A DNA stretch of 64,000 bases, taken from Ensifer adhaerens. Its GTDB lineage: Bacteria > Pseudomonadota > Alphaproteobacteria > Rhizobiales > Rhizobiaceae. The stretch spans positions 1,235,501-1,299,500 of the forward strand of contig OCMG01000004.1 in assembly GCA_900215285.1 (NCBI GenBank). The letters are read 5' to 3'. Below, piece by piece: positions 9,034 through 18,724 of this stretch (position 1 is its first letter; every line of letters begins with the position of its first letter). The notes under the pieces are model-generated. The model saw only the letters and a list, made by a program, of their open reading frames with translations, searched no databases and was not told where the DNA came from. The position numbers and the translations under genes are program-made.

Positions 9034-10041
9034 ATGGCATTCAAAGCGAGTGGAAATTCCTATTATAAGGGCCCTGTGACAGATCATTTTGACGGCAACC
9101 GATTTTACAACCCGGCCGGTGTCGAGCCCGGCGGATTGTCCAAGGTTCTGCAATGGCGGTTTCGCGAAAAGCCGCAGCCCTGGCCCCCCGCCGTCGACTC
9201 CCCGTTCCCCAAGGCGAAGCCCGAAATTCGTCTGGAAGGACACCGTCTGCGGCTCACCATGGTTGGCCATGCGTCGATGCTGATCCAGACTCATGGCTTT
9301 TCGATCCTCACCGATCCTGTCTGGTCGGAACGCGTGAGCCCCTTCACTTTTGCGGGGCCGAAGCGCGCCAACGAGCCAGGCATCCGGTTCGAAGATCTTC
9401 CCCCGATCGATGTCGTCATCGTCTCGCACAATCATTATGACCATCTGGATATTGCGACGCTGAAGCGGCTGGTGCGCGTCCATAATCCGTTGATCGTCAC
9501 GCCGCTTGGCAACGACACGATTATTCGGCGTTCGATCGCCGATGCCCGCATCCGGACAATGGACTGGGGCGATCGGTTCGACTTCGGCCACGGCCTCGTC
9601 TTCCATTGCGAGCCCGCGCACCACTGGTCGGCGCGCGGTGTGAACGATCGTCGCTTTGCATTGTGGGCCGCCTTCGTCCTTGAGACGCCTGGCGGGCTGA
9701 TCTACCATATCGGCGATACCGGCTTTCACGATGGCATCAACTATCGGGCGGCGGGCGAGAAATACGGCCGATTCAGGCTCGCCATCCTGCCCATCGGGGC
9801 CTATGAACCGCGCTGGTTCATGAAGGCCCAGCACCAGAATCCGGAAGAAGCGGTGGAGGGCATGAGGCTCTGCAACGCCGCCTATGCGGCGGGTCACCAC
9901 TGGTTCACGTTTCAACTCACGAACGAGAATATCTATCATCCCGAGCGGGAGCTTCATGCCGCGCTTCATGCCGCCGGCATCTCGCGGGAGCGATTTCCGG
10001 CACTGCAGCCGGGCGCGGTTTTCGACGTGCCGCAGGTGTGA
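9034..10041 (+). CDS. Metallo-beta-lactamase-fold hydrolase (NAPE-PLD/RomA-like)
   Basis: This 335-residue zinc hydrolase has the metal-binding HxHxDH motif in SHNHYDHLD (about residue 130–138), preceded by the family strand VGHASMLIQTHGFSILTDPV. Downstream ligands are in HWSAR, IGDTGFHDG and AYEPRWFM. The overall pattern (long N-terminal lead with KGPVTDHFDGNRFYNP, then WRFREKPQPWP) is that of the NAPE-PLD/RomA/YbfF-like L-ascorbate-lactonase-type group. Substrates in bacteria are mostly unknown, and phospholipid or lactone hydrolysis has been proposed. A sigma54-like promoter lies upstream, and the MHYT protein is divergent. Confidence 0.85.
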   Translation: MAFKASGNSYYKGPVTDHFDGNRFYNPAGVEPGGLSKVLQWRFREKPQPWPPAVDSPFPKAKPEIRLEGHRLRLTMVGHASMLIQTHGFSILTDPVWSERVSPFTFAGPKRANEPGIRFEDLPPIDVVIVSHNHYDHLDIATLKRLVRVHNPLIVTPLGNDTIIRRSIADARIRTMDWGDRFDFGHGLVFHCEPAHHWSARGVNDRRFALWAAFVLETPGGLIYHIGDTGFHDGINYRAAGEKYGRFRLAILPIGAYEPRWFMKAQHQNPEEAVEGMRLCNAAYAAGHHWFTFQLTNENIYHPERELHAALHAAGISRERFPALQPGAVFDVPQV

Positions 10042-10131
10042 TACCTTCTCCTCTGGAAATTACCGGGTTTTTCCGCCATATAAGCGGGAAATGCGGGCGC
10101 TGGCCCGAACGGTCGAGAAGAAAGCGAAATC

Positions 10132-11025
10132 ATGTCTGAACGCGTCCCCTTTGCGAAGATGAACGGGCTTGGCAACAAGATCCTCGTCATCGACATGCGC
10201 GGCCGCAAGGACAGGGTGACGCCGGCGGCTGCGATCGCGCTCGACGGCGGCCCGGCGACCAAGTTCGATCAGATCATGGCGATCCACGATCCGAAGCTCG
10301 ACGGCACGGATGCCTATATCGACATTCTCAACTGCGACGGCACCCGCGCGCAGGCCTGCGGCAACGGTACGCGCTGCGTGGTGCAGGCGCTGGCGGCCGA
10401 GACTGGCAAGCAGACCTTCACCTTCCAGACGATCGCCGGCATTCTCAATGCCAAGGAACATGAGAATGGGCTGATTTCGGTCGATATGGGCGAGCCCGTT
10501 TTCGACTGGGACCGCATTCCGTTGGCTGAAGAGTTTCACGACACAAGCCGGATCGAACTGCAGATCGGGCCGATCGACAATCCGGTCCTGCATTCGCCCT
10601 CCGTCATGTCGATGGGCAATCCGCATGCGGTGTTCTGGGTCGAGAACGATGTCTGGTCATACGATCTCGAAAAGTTTGGCCCTCTGCTTGAGAACCATCC
10701 GATCTTTCCCGAGCGCTGCAACATCACCATCGCGCAGGTGACCTCGCCGACGTCGATGACGACGCGCACCTGGGAGCGCGGCGCTGGCCTGACGCTGGCC
10801 TGTGGGTCCGCCGCCTGCTCGGCTGCAGTGAGCGGCGCGCGCACGGGCCGCACCGGCCGCAAGGTGACGATCAATGTCGCGAGCGCTATCCCGCCCGGTT
10901 CGCTGGAACTGGAGTGGCGGCTCGACAACCATGTCGTCATGACCGGCCCCGCCACGTGGGAATGGTCCGGCACGGTCGATCCGGTGACCGGTGAATGGCA
11001 GGCCGACGAGGCGGTTGCGGTTTGA
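10132..11025 (+). CDS. dapF: Diaminopimelate epimerase
   Basis: DapF (297 residues) interconverts LL- and meso-diaminopimelate for lysine and peptidoglycan synthesis. Both catalytic cysteines are visible, in ACGNGTRC (about residue 80) and in [10 protein letters not shown] (about residue 225). The opening [15 protein letters not shown] and [11 protein letters not shown] are also typical. It begins a rightward series dapF–mtaB–ftsY. Its stop overlaps the probable TTG start of mtaB, implying translational coupling. Confidence 0.96.
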   Translation: MSERVPFAKMNGLGNKILVIDMRGRKDRVTPAAAIALDGGPATKFDQIMAIHDPKLDGTDAYIDILNCDGTRAQACGNGTRCVVQALAAETGKQTFTFQTIAGILNAKEHENGLISVDMGEPVFDWDRIPLAEEFHDTSRIELQIGPIDNPVLHSPSVMSMGNPHAVFWVENDVWSYDLEKFGPLLENHPIFPERCNITIAQVTSPTSMTTRTWERGAGLTLACGSAACSAAVSGARTGRTGRKVTINVASAIPPGSLELEWRLDNHVVMTGPATWEWSGTVDPVTGEWQADEAVAV

Positions 11026-12293
11026 GCAGCGTCGAGGTCATAACCTTCGGCTGCCGTCTCAATATCTACGAATCCGAAGTCATGAAGGCCGAGGCTGCCA
11101 AAGCCGGGCTGACGGATGCCATTCTCGTCAACACCTGCGCCGTGACGGCTGAGGCTGTCCGGCAGGCCCGGCAGGCAATCCGCCGTGCGCGGCGTGAGAA
11201 CCCTTCCACCCGCATCGTCGTCACCGGCTGCGCCGCACAGGTGGCCGCGCATGATTTTGCCGCCATGCCGGAAGTCGATGCGGTGATCGGCAATGACGAC
11301 AAGCTGAAAGCGGAGGCTTACCGAGCATTGCCCGATTTCGGCGTGTCGGCGCAGGAAAAGGCCCGCGTCAACGACATCATGAGCGTGACAGAGACTGCGC
11401 CGCAGATGGTGCGGCTGATCGACGGGCATGTGCGCGCCTTTGTGCAGGTCCAAAACGGCTGCGACCATCGCTGCACCTTCTGCATCATCCCCTATGGCCG
11501 CGGCAATTCGCGCTCGGTGCCGATGGGCGCGGTGGTCGATCAGGTGCGCGAGCTTGCGGCGTCCGGCTACCGGGAAGTGGTGCTGACCGGCGTGGATGCG
11601 ACCTCCTACGGAAGCGACCTGCCGGGTGCGCCGACGCTGGGCCTGCTGGCAAAGACAATCCTGAAGCAGGTTCCGGAAATCCGGCGATTGCGGCTGTCCT
11701 CCATCGACTCCATCGAGGCGGACCGGCACCTGATGGACCTGATTGCCGACGAGCCGCGCTTCATGCCGCATCTGCATCTGTCCCTGCAGCATGGCGACGA
11801 TCTGATCCTGAAGCGCATGAAGCGTCGGCACGCACGCGCCGATGCGCTGGCCTTCTGCGCCGATGTGCGCCGGCTGCGGCCGGACATGGCCTTTGGGGCC
11901 GATATCATCGCCGGCTTTCCGACGGAGACGGAAGAGGCTTTTGGCAATTCGCTCGCACTTGCGGAAGAGATCGGCATTGCGCACCTGCACGTCTTCCCCT
12001 TCAGCCCGCGCGAGGGAACGCCCGCCGCTCGGATGCCGCAGCTTGACCGGCGTCTTGTGAAGGAGCGGGCCGCGCGGCTGCGGGAACTCGGCGAACGGCT
12101 CGCTCAGGCGCATCTTGCCGCCATGGCCGGCACGCGCCAGATCGTGCTTGCCGAACGCGGCGGCTTGGCGCATACCGAAAACTTCACGAGCGTCAGGACG
12201 CCGGACATGGCACCGGGAACCTTTGCCGAGGTCACGATTTCCGGTCATGATGGCAAGCATCTGATTTACGCAAACGCCGCCCACGCGGCCTGA
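11022..12293 (+). CDS. mtaB: tRNA N6-threonylcarbamoyladenosine(37) methylthiotransferase
   Basis: MtaB is a radical-SAM enzyme that adds a methylthio group to t6A37 of ANN-decoding tRNAs. The N-terminal UPF0004 domain has the cluster cysteines in [15 protein letters not shown] and TGCAAQ. The radical-SAM cluster motif is CDHRCTFC (about residue 145), and a TRAM domain closes the protein. The start is uncertain. Family homology ([13 protein letters not shown]) begins right at TTG 11022, which overlaps the dapF stop (TTGA). The upstream ATG at 10995 would add nine unrelated residues. I prefer TTG. Confidence 0.93.
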   Translation: MSSVEVITFGCRLNIYESEVMKAEAAKAGLTDAILVNTCAVTAEAVRQARQAIRRARRENPSTRIVVTGCAAQVAAHDFAAMPEVDAVIGNDDKLKAEAYRALPDFGVSAQEKARVNDIMSVTETAPQMVRLIDGHVRAFVQVQNGCDHRCTFCIIPYGRGNSRSVPMGAVVDQVRELAASGYREVVLTGVDATSYGSDLPGAPTLGLLAKTILKQVPEIRRLRLSSIDSIEADRHLMDLIADEPRFMPHLHLSLQHGDDLILKRMKRRHARADALAFCADVRRLRPDMAFGADIIAGFPTETEEAFGNSLALAEEIGIAHLHVFPFSPREGTPAARMPQLDRRLVKERAARLRELGERLAQAHLAAMAGTRQIVLAERGGLAHTENFTSVRTPDMAPGTFAEVTISGHDGKHLIYANAAHAA

Positions 12294-12310
12294 ACCCAGA
12301 CGGACGAGAA

Positions 12311-13909
<1,599 letters not shown>

Positions 13910-13914
13910 TCGTT

Positions 13915-13953
13915 AGAGCATTTGGGTGTTTCGCTGATACGCCCAAATGCTCT
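13915..13953. terminator. 14-bp inverted repeat after ftsY
   Basis: The arms agagcatttgggtg and cgcccaaatgctct pair over 14 positions (one G·T pair) around an 11-nt loop, six bases after the ftsY stop. A weak T-rich tract follows. It may end the ftsY transcript or be a mobile palindrome, since a related half-site (gttagagcacc) occurs before pncA. Confidence 0.5.
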
Positions 13954-13961
13954 ATCTCTTT

Positions 13962-14012
13962 GTTTACGCAATTCCGGACGCGAAACCGGTTTCCACTTTC
14001 GCTGGAATTGCT
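13962..14012. repeat. Rhizobial intergenic palindrome upstream of yciB
   Basis: A stretch runs from ttacgcaattccggacgc to ctggaattgctc, with gcaattcc / ggaattgc arms and an internal gaaaccggttt core. This pattern is a familiar intergenic repeat of Hyphomicrobiales. It ends about 25 bases before the yciB start. Confidence 0.55.
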
Positions 14013-14036
14013 CAAGATTTTGAAGGAAGCTCGTCA

Positions 14037-14696
14037 ATGACTGACGAAAGCCTGAACCATAAGACTGCCGCCCTTGCCAAGCCGCGCGAGAATGCCGGGC
14101 TGAAGCTGGCACTGGAACTCGGGCCCATTCTGGTCTTCTTCTTTGCCAATCTGCGTGGCGAATGGCTGGTGAAGCATTTTCCGGTGCTGGAAAAGCTGGG
14201 TGGGCCGCTTTTCGTGGCGACCGCCTTCTTCATGGTGGCGACGGTTGTTTCGCTCATCGTCTCGAAGATCGTCGTCAAGCACCTGCCGCTCATGCCCTTC
14301 GTGTCCGGTGCCATCGTGCTCGTCTTCGGCGGCCTCGGCATCTATCTGCAGAACGAACTCTTCATCAAGATGAAGCCGACGATCATCAATACGCTCTTCG
14401 GCGTTGTGCTGCTCGGCGGTCTCTTCTTCGGCAAGTCCCTGCTCGGCTATGTCTTCAACGCCGCCTTCCGGCTGGACGACGAGGGCTGGCGCAAGCTCAC
14501 CTTCCGCTGGGGCCTGTTCTTCCTGTTTCTCGCCGTGCTGAACGAAGTCGTCTGGCGCAATTTCTCCGACGATGCCTGGATCACCTTCAAGGTCTGGGGC
14601 ACCATGCCGATCACCATCCTCTTCACCATGTCGCAAATGCCGCTGATCATGAAGCATTCGCTGGAGGAGGAGGGGGACAAGGAGAGCCAGCCGTGA
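14037..14696 (+). CDS. yciB: Septation protein A family (YciB/IspZ)
   Basis: This 219-residue inner-membrane protein of the YciB/IspZ family affects envelope integrity and septation. Family features are [23 protein letters not shown] near the N-terminus, five or more hydrophobic helices, [29 protein letters not shown], and [20 protein letters not shown] near the end. The ATG at 14037 follows an AAGGA ribosome binding site. An in-frame ATG 90 bases upstream lies in the palindromic repeat and is unlikely. The stop overlaps the next start (GTGA). Confidence 0.92.
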   Translation: MTDESLNHKTAALAKPRENAGLKLALELGPILVFFFANLRGEWLVKHFPVLEKLGGPLFVATAFFMVATVVSLIVSKIVVKHLPLMPFVSGAIVLVFGGLGIYLQNELFIKMKPTIINTLFGVVLLGGLFFGKSLLGYVFNAAFRLDDEGWRKLTFRWGLFFLFLAVLNEVVWRNFSDDAWITFKVWGTMPITILFTMSQMPLIMKHSLEEEGDKESQP

Positions 14697-15286
14697 CGGC
14701 TGCGATCGGTCAGCGGCCTGATGCCTTGCGGTCTTCCGCGATCTGGCTGGGCGTTGCTCTGGCTATCCTGGCCATCCAGATCGTCACCGAGCATTTCATG
14801 GGCCGGCTCTGGATCTGCTCCTGCGGTGACATCAAGCTCTTCGAACCCTCGGTGCATTCTTCAGGCAATTCCCAGCACATTTCAGACTGGTACACCCCGT
14901 CCCATATCATTCACGGTTTCATCTTCTACGGCATCGGGTTTCTTCTGCTCCGGCGCTATCCGGTGGCATTGCGCCTCGCATTTGCGACCCTGATCGAAGC
15001 CGGGTGGGAGATTCTGGAAAACTCGCCCATCATCATCGAGCGGTATCGTTCGGTGACGGTCTCTTACGGCTATGAAGGGGACAGTATCCTGAATTCGGCG
15101 ATGGACACCGTGGCCATGGCGGTCGGCTTTTTCTTCGCGGCGAGGGCACCCGTCTGGCTGACGATTGTCATCGCCGTCTGCTTCGAGATCGCCACCGCCA
15201 TCATCATCCGCGACAACCTTGCGCTCAACATCATCATGCTGATCTGGCCGATCGATGCGATCCGGCAATGGCAATCGGCGCTTTAG
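14693..15286 (+). CDS. DUF2585 (UPF0314) membrane protein
   Basis: This membrane protein of about 197 residues belongs to an uncharacterised alphaproteobacterial family (DUF2585/UPF0314). Recognisable stretches are [50 protein letters not shown] and [14 protein letters not shown]. The likely start is GTG at 14693, which overlaps the yciB stop by four bases and has AAGGAGA upstream. No ATG begins the conserved region. Its position directly after yciB, which is conserved in rhizobia, hints at an envelope role. The function is unknown. Confidence 0.85.
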   Translation: MTAAIGQRPDALRSSAIWLGVALAILAIQIVTEHFMGRLWICSCGDIKLFEPSVHSSGNSQHISDWYTPSHIIHGFIFYGIGFLLLRRYPVALRLAFATLIEAGWEILENSPIIIERYRSVTVSYGYEGDSILNSAMDTVAMAVGFFFAARAPVWLTIVIAVCFEIATAIIIRDNLALNIIMLIWPIDAIRQWQSAL

Positions 15287-15293
15287 GCCCGCG

Positions 15294-15890
15294 TCAGGAC
15301 TTGCCCGCCAGCGCCTTCTCCACCGCGGGCATCAGCTCCTTCTCGATGCTTGCCGGATCAAACGGGCCGACCTTCTTGTAGACGATCTTGCCGGTCTGAT
15401 CGACGAGATAGCTTTCCGGGATGCCGTAGACGCCCCAGTCTATGGCGGCGGCGCCGTTCGGGTCGGTGCCGATGGCGGCGAAGGGGTTGCCGAAATCGCC
15501 GAGGAAGGCGAGCGCGTTGTCGGTCTTGTCCTTGTAGTTGATGCCGACGACATTGATGCGCGGGTCCTTGGAAATCGCCATGATTTCCGGCGCTTCGTCG
15601 CGGCAGGGAATGCACCACGAGGCCCAGACATTGACGAGTGTCAGCTTGCCCTTGACCTGCGCGTCAATGAGGGCGGGGCGGTTGGAACCTTCCAGCGCGT
15701 TGAGATTCAACGAGGGGGCTTGTCGGCCGATGAGCGCCGAGGGCAGCGTTGCCGGATTGCCGCCGCTGGTCAGCTGTTTCCAGAAAATGCCGGCCAGCGC
15801 CAGAAAAGTGACGATGGGCAGGAAGGCGATGATGACGCCGACGCGCGAAAGCTTCGGGCGGATGGGCTCTTCCGTGGGCTGATCTGTCAT
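15294..15890 (-). CDS. ccmG: Thiol:disulfide interchange protein CcmG (DsbE/CycY)
   Basis: CcmG (198 residues) is a membrane-anchored periplasmic thioredoxin-like protein that keeps apocytochrome c haem-binding cysteines reduced. One N-terminal transmembrane helix (about residues 17–37) is followed by the thioredoxin fold with the WASWCIPCRDE active site. The cis-Pro region is YGIPESYLVD. The start overlaps the ccmD stop by four bases, and the gene ends the leftward ccm unit. It meets the DUF2585 gene tail to tail with only seven bases between. Confidence 0.95.
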   Translation of the reverse strand: MTDQPTEEPIRPKLSRVGVIIAFLPIVTFLALAGIFWKQLTSGGNPATLPSALIGRQAPSLNLNALEGSNRPALIDAQVKGKLTLVNVWASWCIPCRDEAPEIMAISKDPRINVVGINYKDKTDNALAFLGDFGNPFAAIGTDPNGAAAIDWGVYGIPESYLVDQTGKIVYKKVGPFDPASIEKELMPAVEKALAGKS

Positions 15891-16093
15891 GCGTCGATTG
15901 TCTTTTCTGTTGCGGGCTCGCCGGTGGTCGCCTGGCGGGCCGAACGGCGGCGGATGCCGGTCTCTTCCAGGCGCTTCAGTTCGCGCTGGCGGCCACGGCT
16001 GTCGAGCAGCACCCAGCCGATGATGACGATCATCGCGACGAGCGTGATGGCATAGGAGGCGAGCACATAGCCTTCGTTATGGGCGAGTTCCAT
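15887..16093 (-). CDS. ccmD: Haem exporter protein CcmD
   Basis: CcmD (68 residues) is a small single-span membrane protein needed to release holo-CcmE from the CcmABC complex. One transmembrane helix (ASYAITLVAMIVIIGWVLLD) is followed by a basic coil with RGRQRELKRLEETGIRRRS, the usual CcmD layout. It lies four bases after ccmC and overlaps ccmG by four bases. Confidence 0.92.
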   Translation of the reverse strand: MELAHNEGYVLASYAITLVAMIVIIGWVLLDSRGRQRELKRLEETGIRRRSARQATTGEPATEKTIDA

Positions 16094-16097
16094 TCTC

Positions 16098-16865
16098 TCA
16101 ACCCTCCTGGCCGCGGGCGGCCGAACGGGCGGCGATGCGGCGCATGGCGGCGACGCGGCGACGCCAGATTTCGGTGCGCATGGCCATCATGTGCAGCGTG
16201 AAGAAGAGCATGGTGAAGGCAATCGCCATGATGAGAAGCGGCCGCAGGAATTCCGGGTCCACCGCGGGCCCGCCCATGCGCACGACGGAGGCCGGCTGGT
16301 GCAGCGTGTTGAACCAGTCGACCGAGAACTTGATGATCGGGATATTGACGAAGCCGATCAGGATCATGACGGCCGAAACGCGCGCCGCGCGCGACGGGTC
16401 GTCCATGGCGCGGTTGAAGGCGATGAGGCCGAGATACATGAGGAAGAGGATGAAGACGGAGGTCAGTCGCGCATCCCAGACCCACCACGTTCCCCACATC
16501 GGCTTGCCCCAGAGCGAGCCGGTGACGAGGGCCACGAAGGTGAAGGCCGCGCCCAGCGGGGCCGCGACGCGCGCGGACACATCGGCCAGCGGATGGCGCC
16601 AGACCAGCGTGCCGACGGCGGACGCCGCCATGATCGTGTAGCACATCATCGAAAGCCAGGCGGCCGGCACGTGGATATACATGATGCGGACGGTCTCGCC
16701 CTGCTGGTAATCGCCGTCGGTGGTGAAACAGAGCCAGAGGCCGACCGCGAAAAGCACCGCCGTCATGCCAGCCATCCACGGAATGAGCTTGCCCGCCAGG
16801 GCAATGAACTTGGCCGGGTTGGCGAGGTCTGAAAAGCTTCTGATCGCAAGGCTCGTGTCTGTCAT
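16098..16865 (-). CDS. ccmC: Haem ABC transporter permease CcmC
   Basis: CcmC (255 residues, six transmembrane helices) presents haem to CcmE. The tryptophan-rich haem-handling motif is clear in GTWWVWDARLTS (about residues 125–137). The flanking histidines lie in MYIHVPAAW and in NTLHQPAS. The gene is read leftward after ccmB, with 64 bases between. Confidence 0.96.
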   Translation of the reverse strand: MTDTSLAIRSFSDLANPAKFIALAGKLIPWMAGMTAVLFAVGLWLCFTTDGDYQQGETVRIMYIHVPAAWLSMMCYTIMAASAVGTLVWRHPLADVSARVAAPLGAAFTFVALVTGSLWGKPMWGTWWVWDARLTSVFILFLMYLGLIAFNRAMDDPSRAARVSAVMILIGFVNIPIIKFSVDWFNTLHQPASVVRMGGPAVDPEFLRPLLIMAIAFTMLFFTLHMMAMRTEIWRRRVAAMRRIAARSAARGQEG

Positions 16866-16929
16866 GGCGCCCTTTTACCGTCTGGCCCGGCAAGCTGCAA
16901 TTGATCTTGGTCAACTCAAGAAGTTTTGA

Positions 16930-17589
16930 TCAGTCCGAGGAGGCCCGAAGCGCCAGCGCCGCGGCCAGTGGGCCGATGACGGCGAAGACGAGGGTGAGCG
17001 CGATGAGATAGAGAAAAGGCTGCAGGAAGGGCGAGGGGTCCTGTGTCGCCGCATAGGCCGCGCCTGCGCCAAAGATCAGCACGGGGATGGTCAGCGGCAG
17101 GACGAGGATCGAGACCAGCAGCCCGCCGCGCGGTAGCGAGACGGCCACCGCCGCACCCGCCGCGCCGATGAAGGTGATGGCGGGCGTCCCGACCAACAGC
17201 GTCAACGCGGTCGCCCCCACCGACAGTGCGTCCATGTTCATGAAGAGCGCGAGCAGCGGCGAGGCGATGACGAGCGGCAGGCTGTGCGACAGCCAATGCG
17301 CCAGGCATTTCACGAAGACAGTCAGAACCAGCGGCGTCTCCTGCATCAGCATCAAATCCAGCGACCCGTCCTCGCGGTCGGCCTGGAACAGCCGGTCGAG
17401 GCCGAGCAGCGAGGCGAGCAGCGCGCCGATCCAGAGGATGGGCGGGCCGATGCGGGACAAGAGGTTCAGATCCGGCCCGACGCCAAAGGGAATGACGGCC
17501 ACGACCGCCATGAAGAAGAGTACCCCGATGAGCGCACCGCCTCCGGCGCGGATGGAGAGACGAAGATCGCGGAGGAGGAGGGCGGTCAT
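16930..17589 (-). CDS. ccmB: Haem exporter protein CcmB
   Basis: CcmB (219 residues, six transmembrane helices) is the permease partner of the CcmA ATPase. FQADREDGSLDLMLMQ and CLAHWLSHSLPLVIASPL are family motifs. The ATG at 17589 matches the family N-terminus (MTALLLRDLRLSIRAGG). An in-frame extension of 33 residues upstream is merely the translation of a palindromic repeat. In most rhizobia ccmB follows ccmA almost directly. Here 231 bases of repeats lie between them. Confidence 0.94.
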   Translation of the reverse strand: MTALLLRDLRLSIRAGGGALIGVLFFMAVVAVIPFGVGPDLNLLSRIGPPILWIGALLASLLGLDRLFQADREDGSLDLMLMQETPLVLTVFVKCLAHWLSHSLPLVIASPLLALFMNMDALSVGATALTLLVGTPAITFIGAAGAAVAVSLPRGGLLVSILVLPLTIPVLIFGAGAAYAATQDPSPFLQPFLYLIALTLVFAVIGPLAAALALRASSD

Positions 17590-17619
17590 GGGTGGGGGCT
17601 CCTCGGGTTTCCGGCTGCG

Positions 17620-17668
17620 CACCCCCCTCTGCCCTGCCGGGCATCTCCCCCGCAAGGGGGGAGATTGG
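17620..17668. repeat. Palindromic repeat family A between ccmB and ccmA
   Basis: The unit reads cccctctgccctgccgggca followed by a ctcccccgcaagggggg-type hairpin and agattgg. It is the inverted counterpart of the copy in ftsY at 12410–12459, and is just upstream of the ccmB ribosome binding site. Confidence 0.85.
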
Positions 17669-17698
17669 ATGTGTCGCGCGCCTGCCACCCTCTCCAGC

Positions 17699-17807
17699 CG
17701 TCATCCTCGGGCTTGTCCCGAGGATCTGCTGTGCGGGCAGCGTGTTTCGGCGGTGCTGAATGTTTGGCGACGTGGTCAGATCCTCGGGACAGGCCCGAGG
17801 ATGACGG
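17699..17807. repeat. Long inverted repeat family B, copy 1
   Basis: Two arms of about 30 bases (gtcatcctcgggcttgtccc… and …gggacaggcccgaggatgac) face each other across about 45 bases. Each arm is itself a hairpin (cctcggg / cccgagg). The element lies in the ccmA–ccmB gap, so the transcript could fold into a long structured spacer. Confidence 0.8.
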
Positions 17808-17820
17808 CCTCATCTGGAGC

Positions 17821-18447
17821 TCACTCCCCATACTCAAACCCCTTCATCACCAGCGTCTTCACATCCTCAATCCCCAGCGGCTGATGCGTCGCGGCCACAA
17901 GCATGCCGCCCTTCGCCAGATGCGCCTGACACAGCCCCGCAAACATTGCGTCCGCCTTCACGTCCAGCGCCGCCGTCGGCTCGTCCAATATCCAGACCGG
18001 GCGCTTTGCCACCAGCAGCTTGGCCATGGCCATGCGGCGCTGCTGGCCGGCGGAGAGGTAGCCGAAGGGGAGGTGGGTGATGCCGGCGAGGCCGACCGCT
18101 TCGGCGGCTTCGTCGATGTCGAGGCCGGGTGCGGCGCCCTCCTTGGCCATGAACTGGGCCCAGAAGGTGAGGTTTTCTTCCACCGTCAGTTCCCGCTTCA
18201 TGGCGTTGCGGTGGCCGAGATAGTGGCAGGCTTCGCGGGCGGGGCGGTCTTCACCACCGTCCACGAATCGCACCGTGCCCGCTTCCTGCGGCAGGAGACC
18301 GGCGAGCACGCGCAGCAGCGTCGACTTGCCCGACCCGTTCGGCCCGGTCACGACCAGCGCCTCGCCATCCGAAAGCGTGAAGGAAATGTCGCGGAAGAGG
18401 AGGTCTTCGCCCCGCCTTGCCGATAGCGCTTGCGCCTCGAACCGCAT
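17821..18447 (-). CDS. ccmA: Haem exporter ATPase CcmA
   Basis: CcmA (208 residues) is the ABC ATPase of the CcmABCD haem-handling complex. Walker A GPNGSGKSTLLR, signature YLSAGQQRRMAMAKLL, Walker B VWILDEPTAALD and the switch histidine in ATHQPL are all present. The ATG at 18447 fits the family start (MRFEAQALSARRGEDLLF). A GTG at 18477 would add ten residues. It is the first gene of the leftward ccm unit and is divergent from acnA. Confidence 0.93.
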   Translation of the reverse strand: MRFEAQALSARRGEDLLFRDISFTLSDGEALVVTGPNGSGKSTLLRVLAGLLPQEAGTVRFVDGGEDRPAREACHYLGHRNAMKRELTVEENLTFWAQFMAKEGAAPGLDIDEAAEAVGLAGITHLPFGYLSAGQQRRMAMAKLLVAKRPVWILDEPTAALDVKADAMFAGLCQAHLAKGGMLVAATHQPLGIEDVKTLVMKGFEYGE

Positions 18448-18724
18448 GTCCCACCGCCTCAACCGCAAGTGCTTCACCGCACTGCAAAAAAATTACACAC
18501 TTGGACCTTCGCAGGTCTGGAACCTTCTTTAGAAAACATCTATAACGCCCGCAACACGCCAGCGGCCGGCGTGATCATTATCCTTGCGCCGAACGTGAAT
18601 TCTTGAGGAAGACTTCTCGTGCGGACAGCGGAAATGGCCGTACCCGCATCCCATTTGCGCGAATTTCAAGCGCTCGGGCGTCCGCACGTCAAATTTGGCG
18701 AACAGACGAAACGGGGTTCTATCC

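Noticed and set aside
13947..14036. Upstream ATG adding 30 residues to YciB
   Set aside because: The extension is translated from an intergenic palindrome. The ATG at 14037 has a good ribosome binding site and matches the family start.
17590..17688. N-terminal extension of CcmB (33 residues)
   Set aside because: It is the translation of a palindromic repeat. Standard CcmB starts at 17589.
17617..17810. CRISPR-like array from repeated ctccccc/ggggg units
   Set aside because: The units are palindromic, irregularly spaced, scattered over the window and found within genes. There are no constant repeats with uniform spacers and no cas genes.
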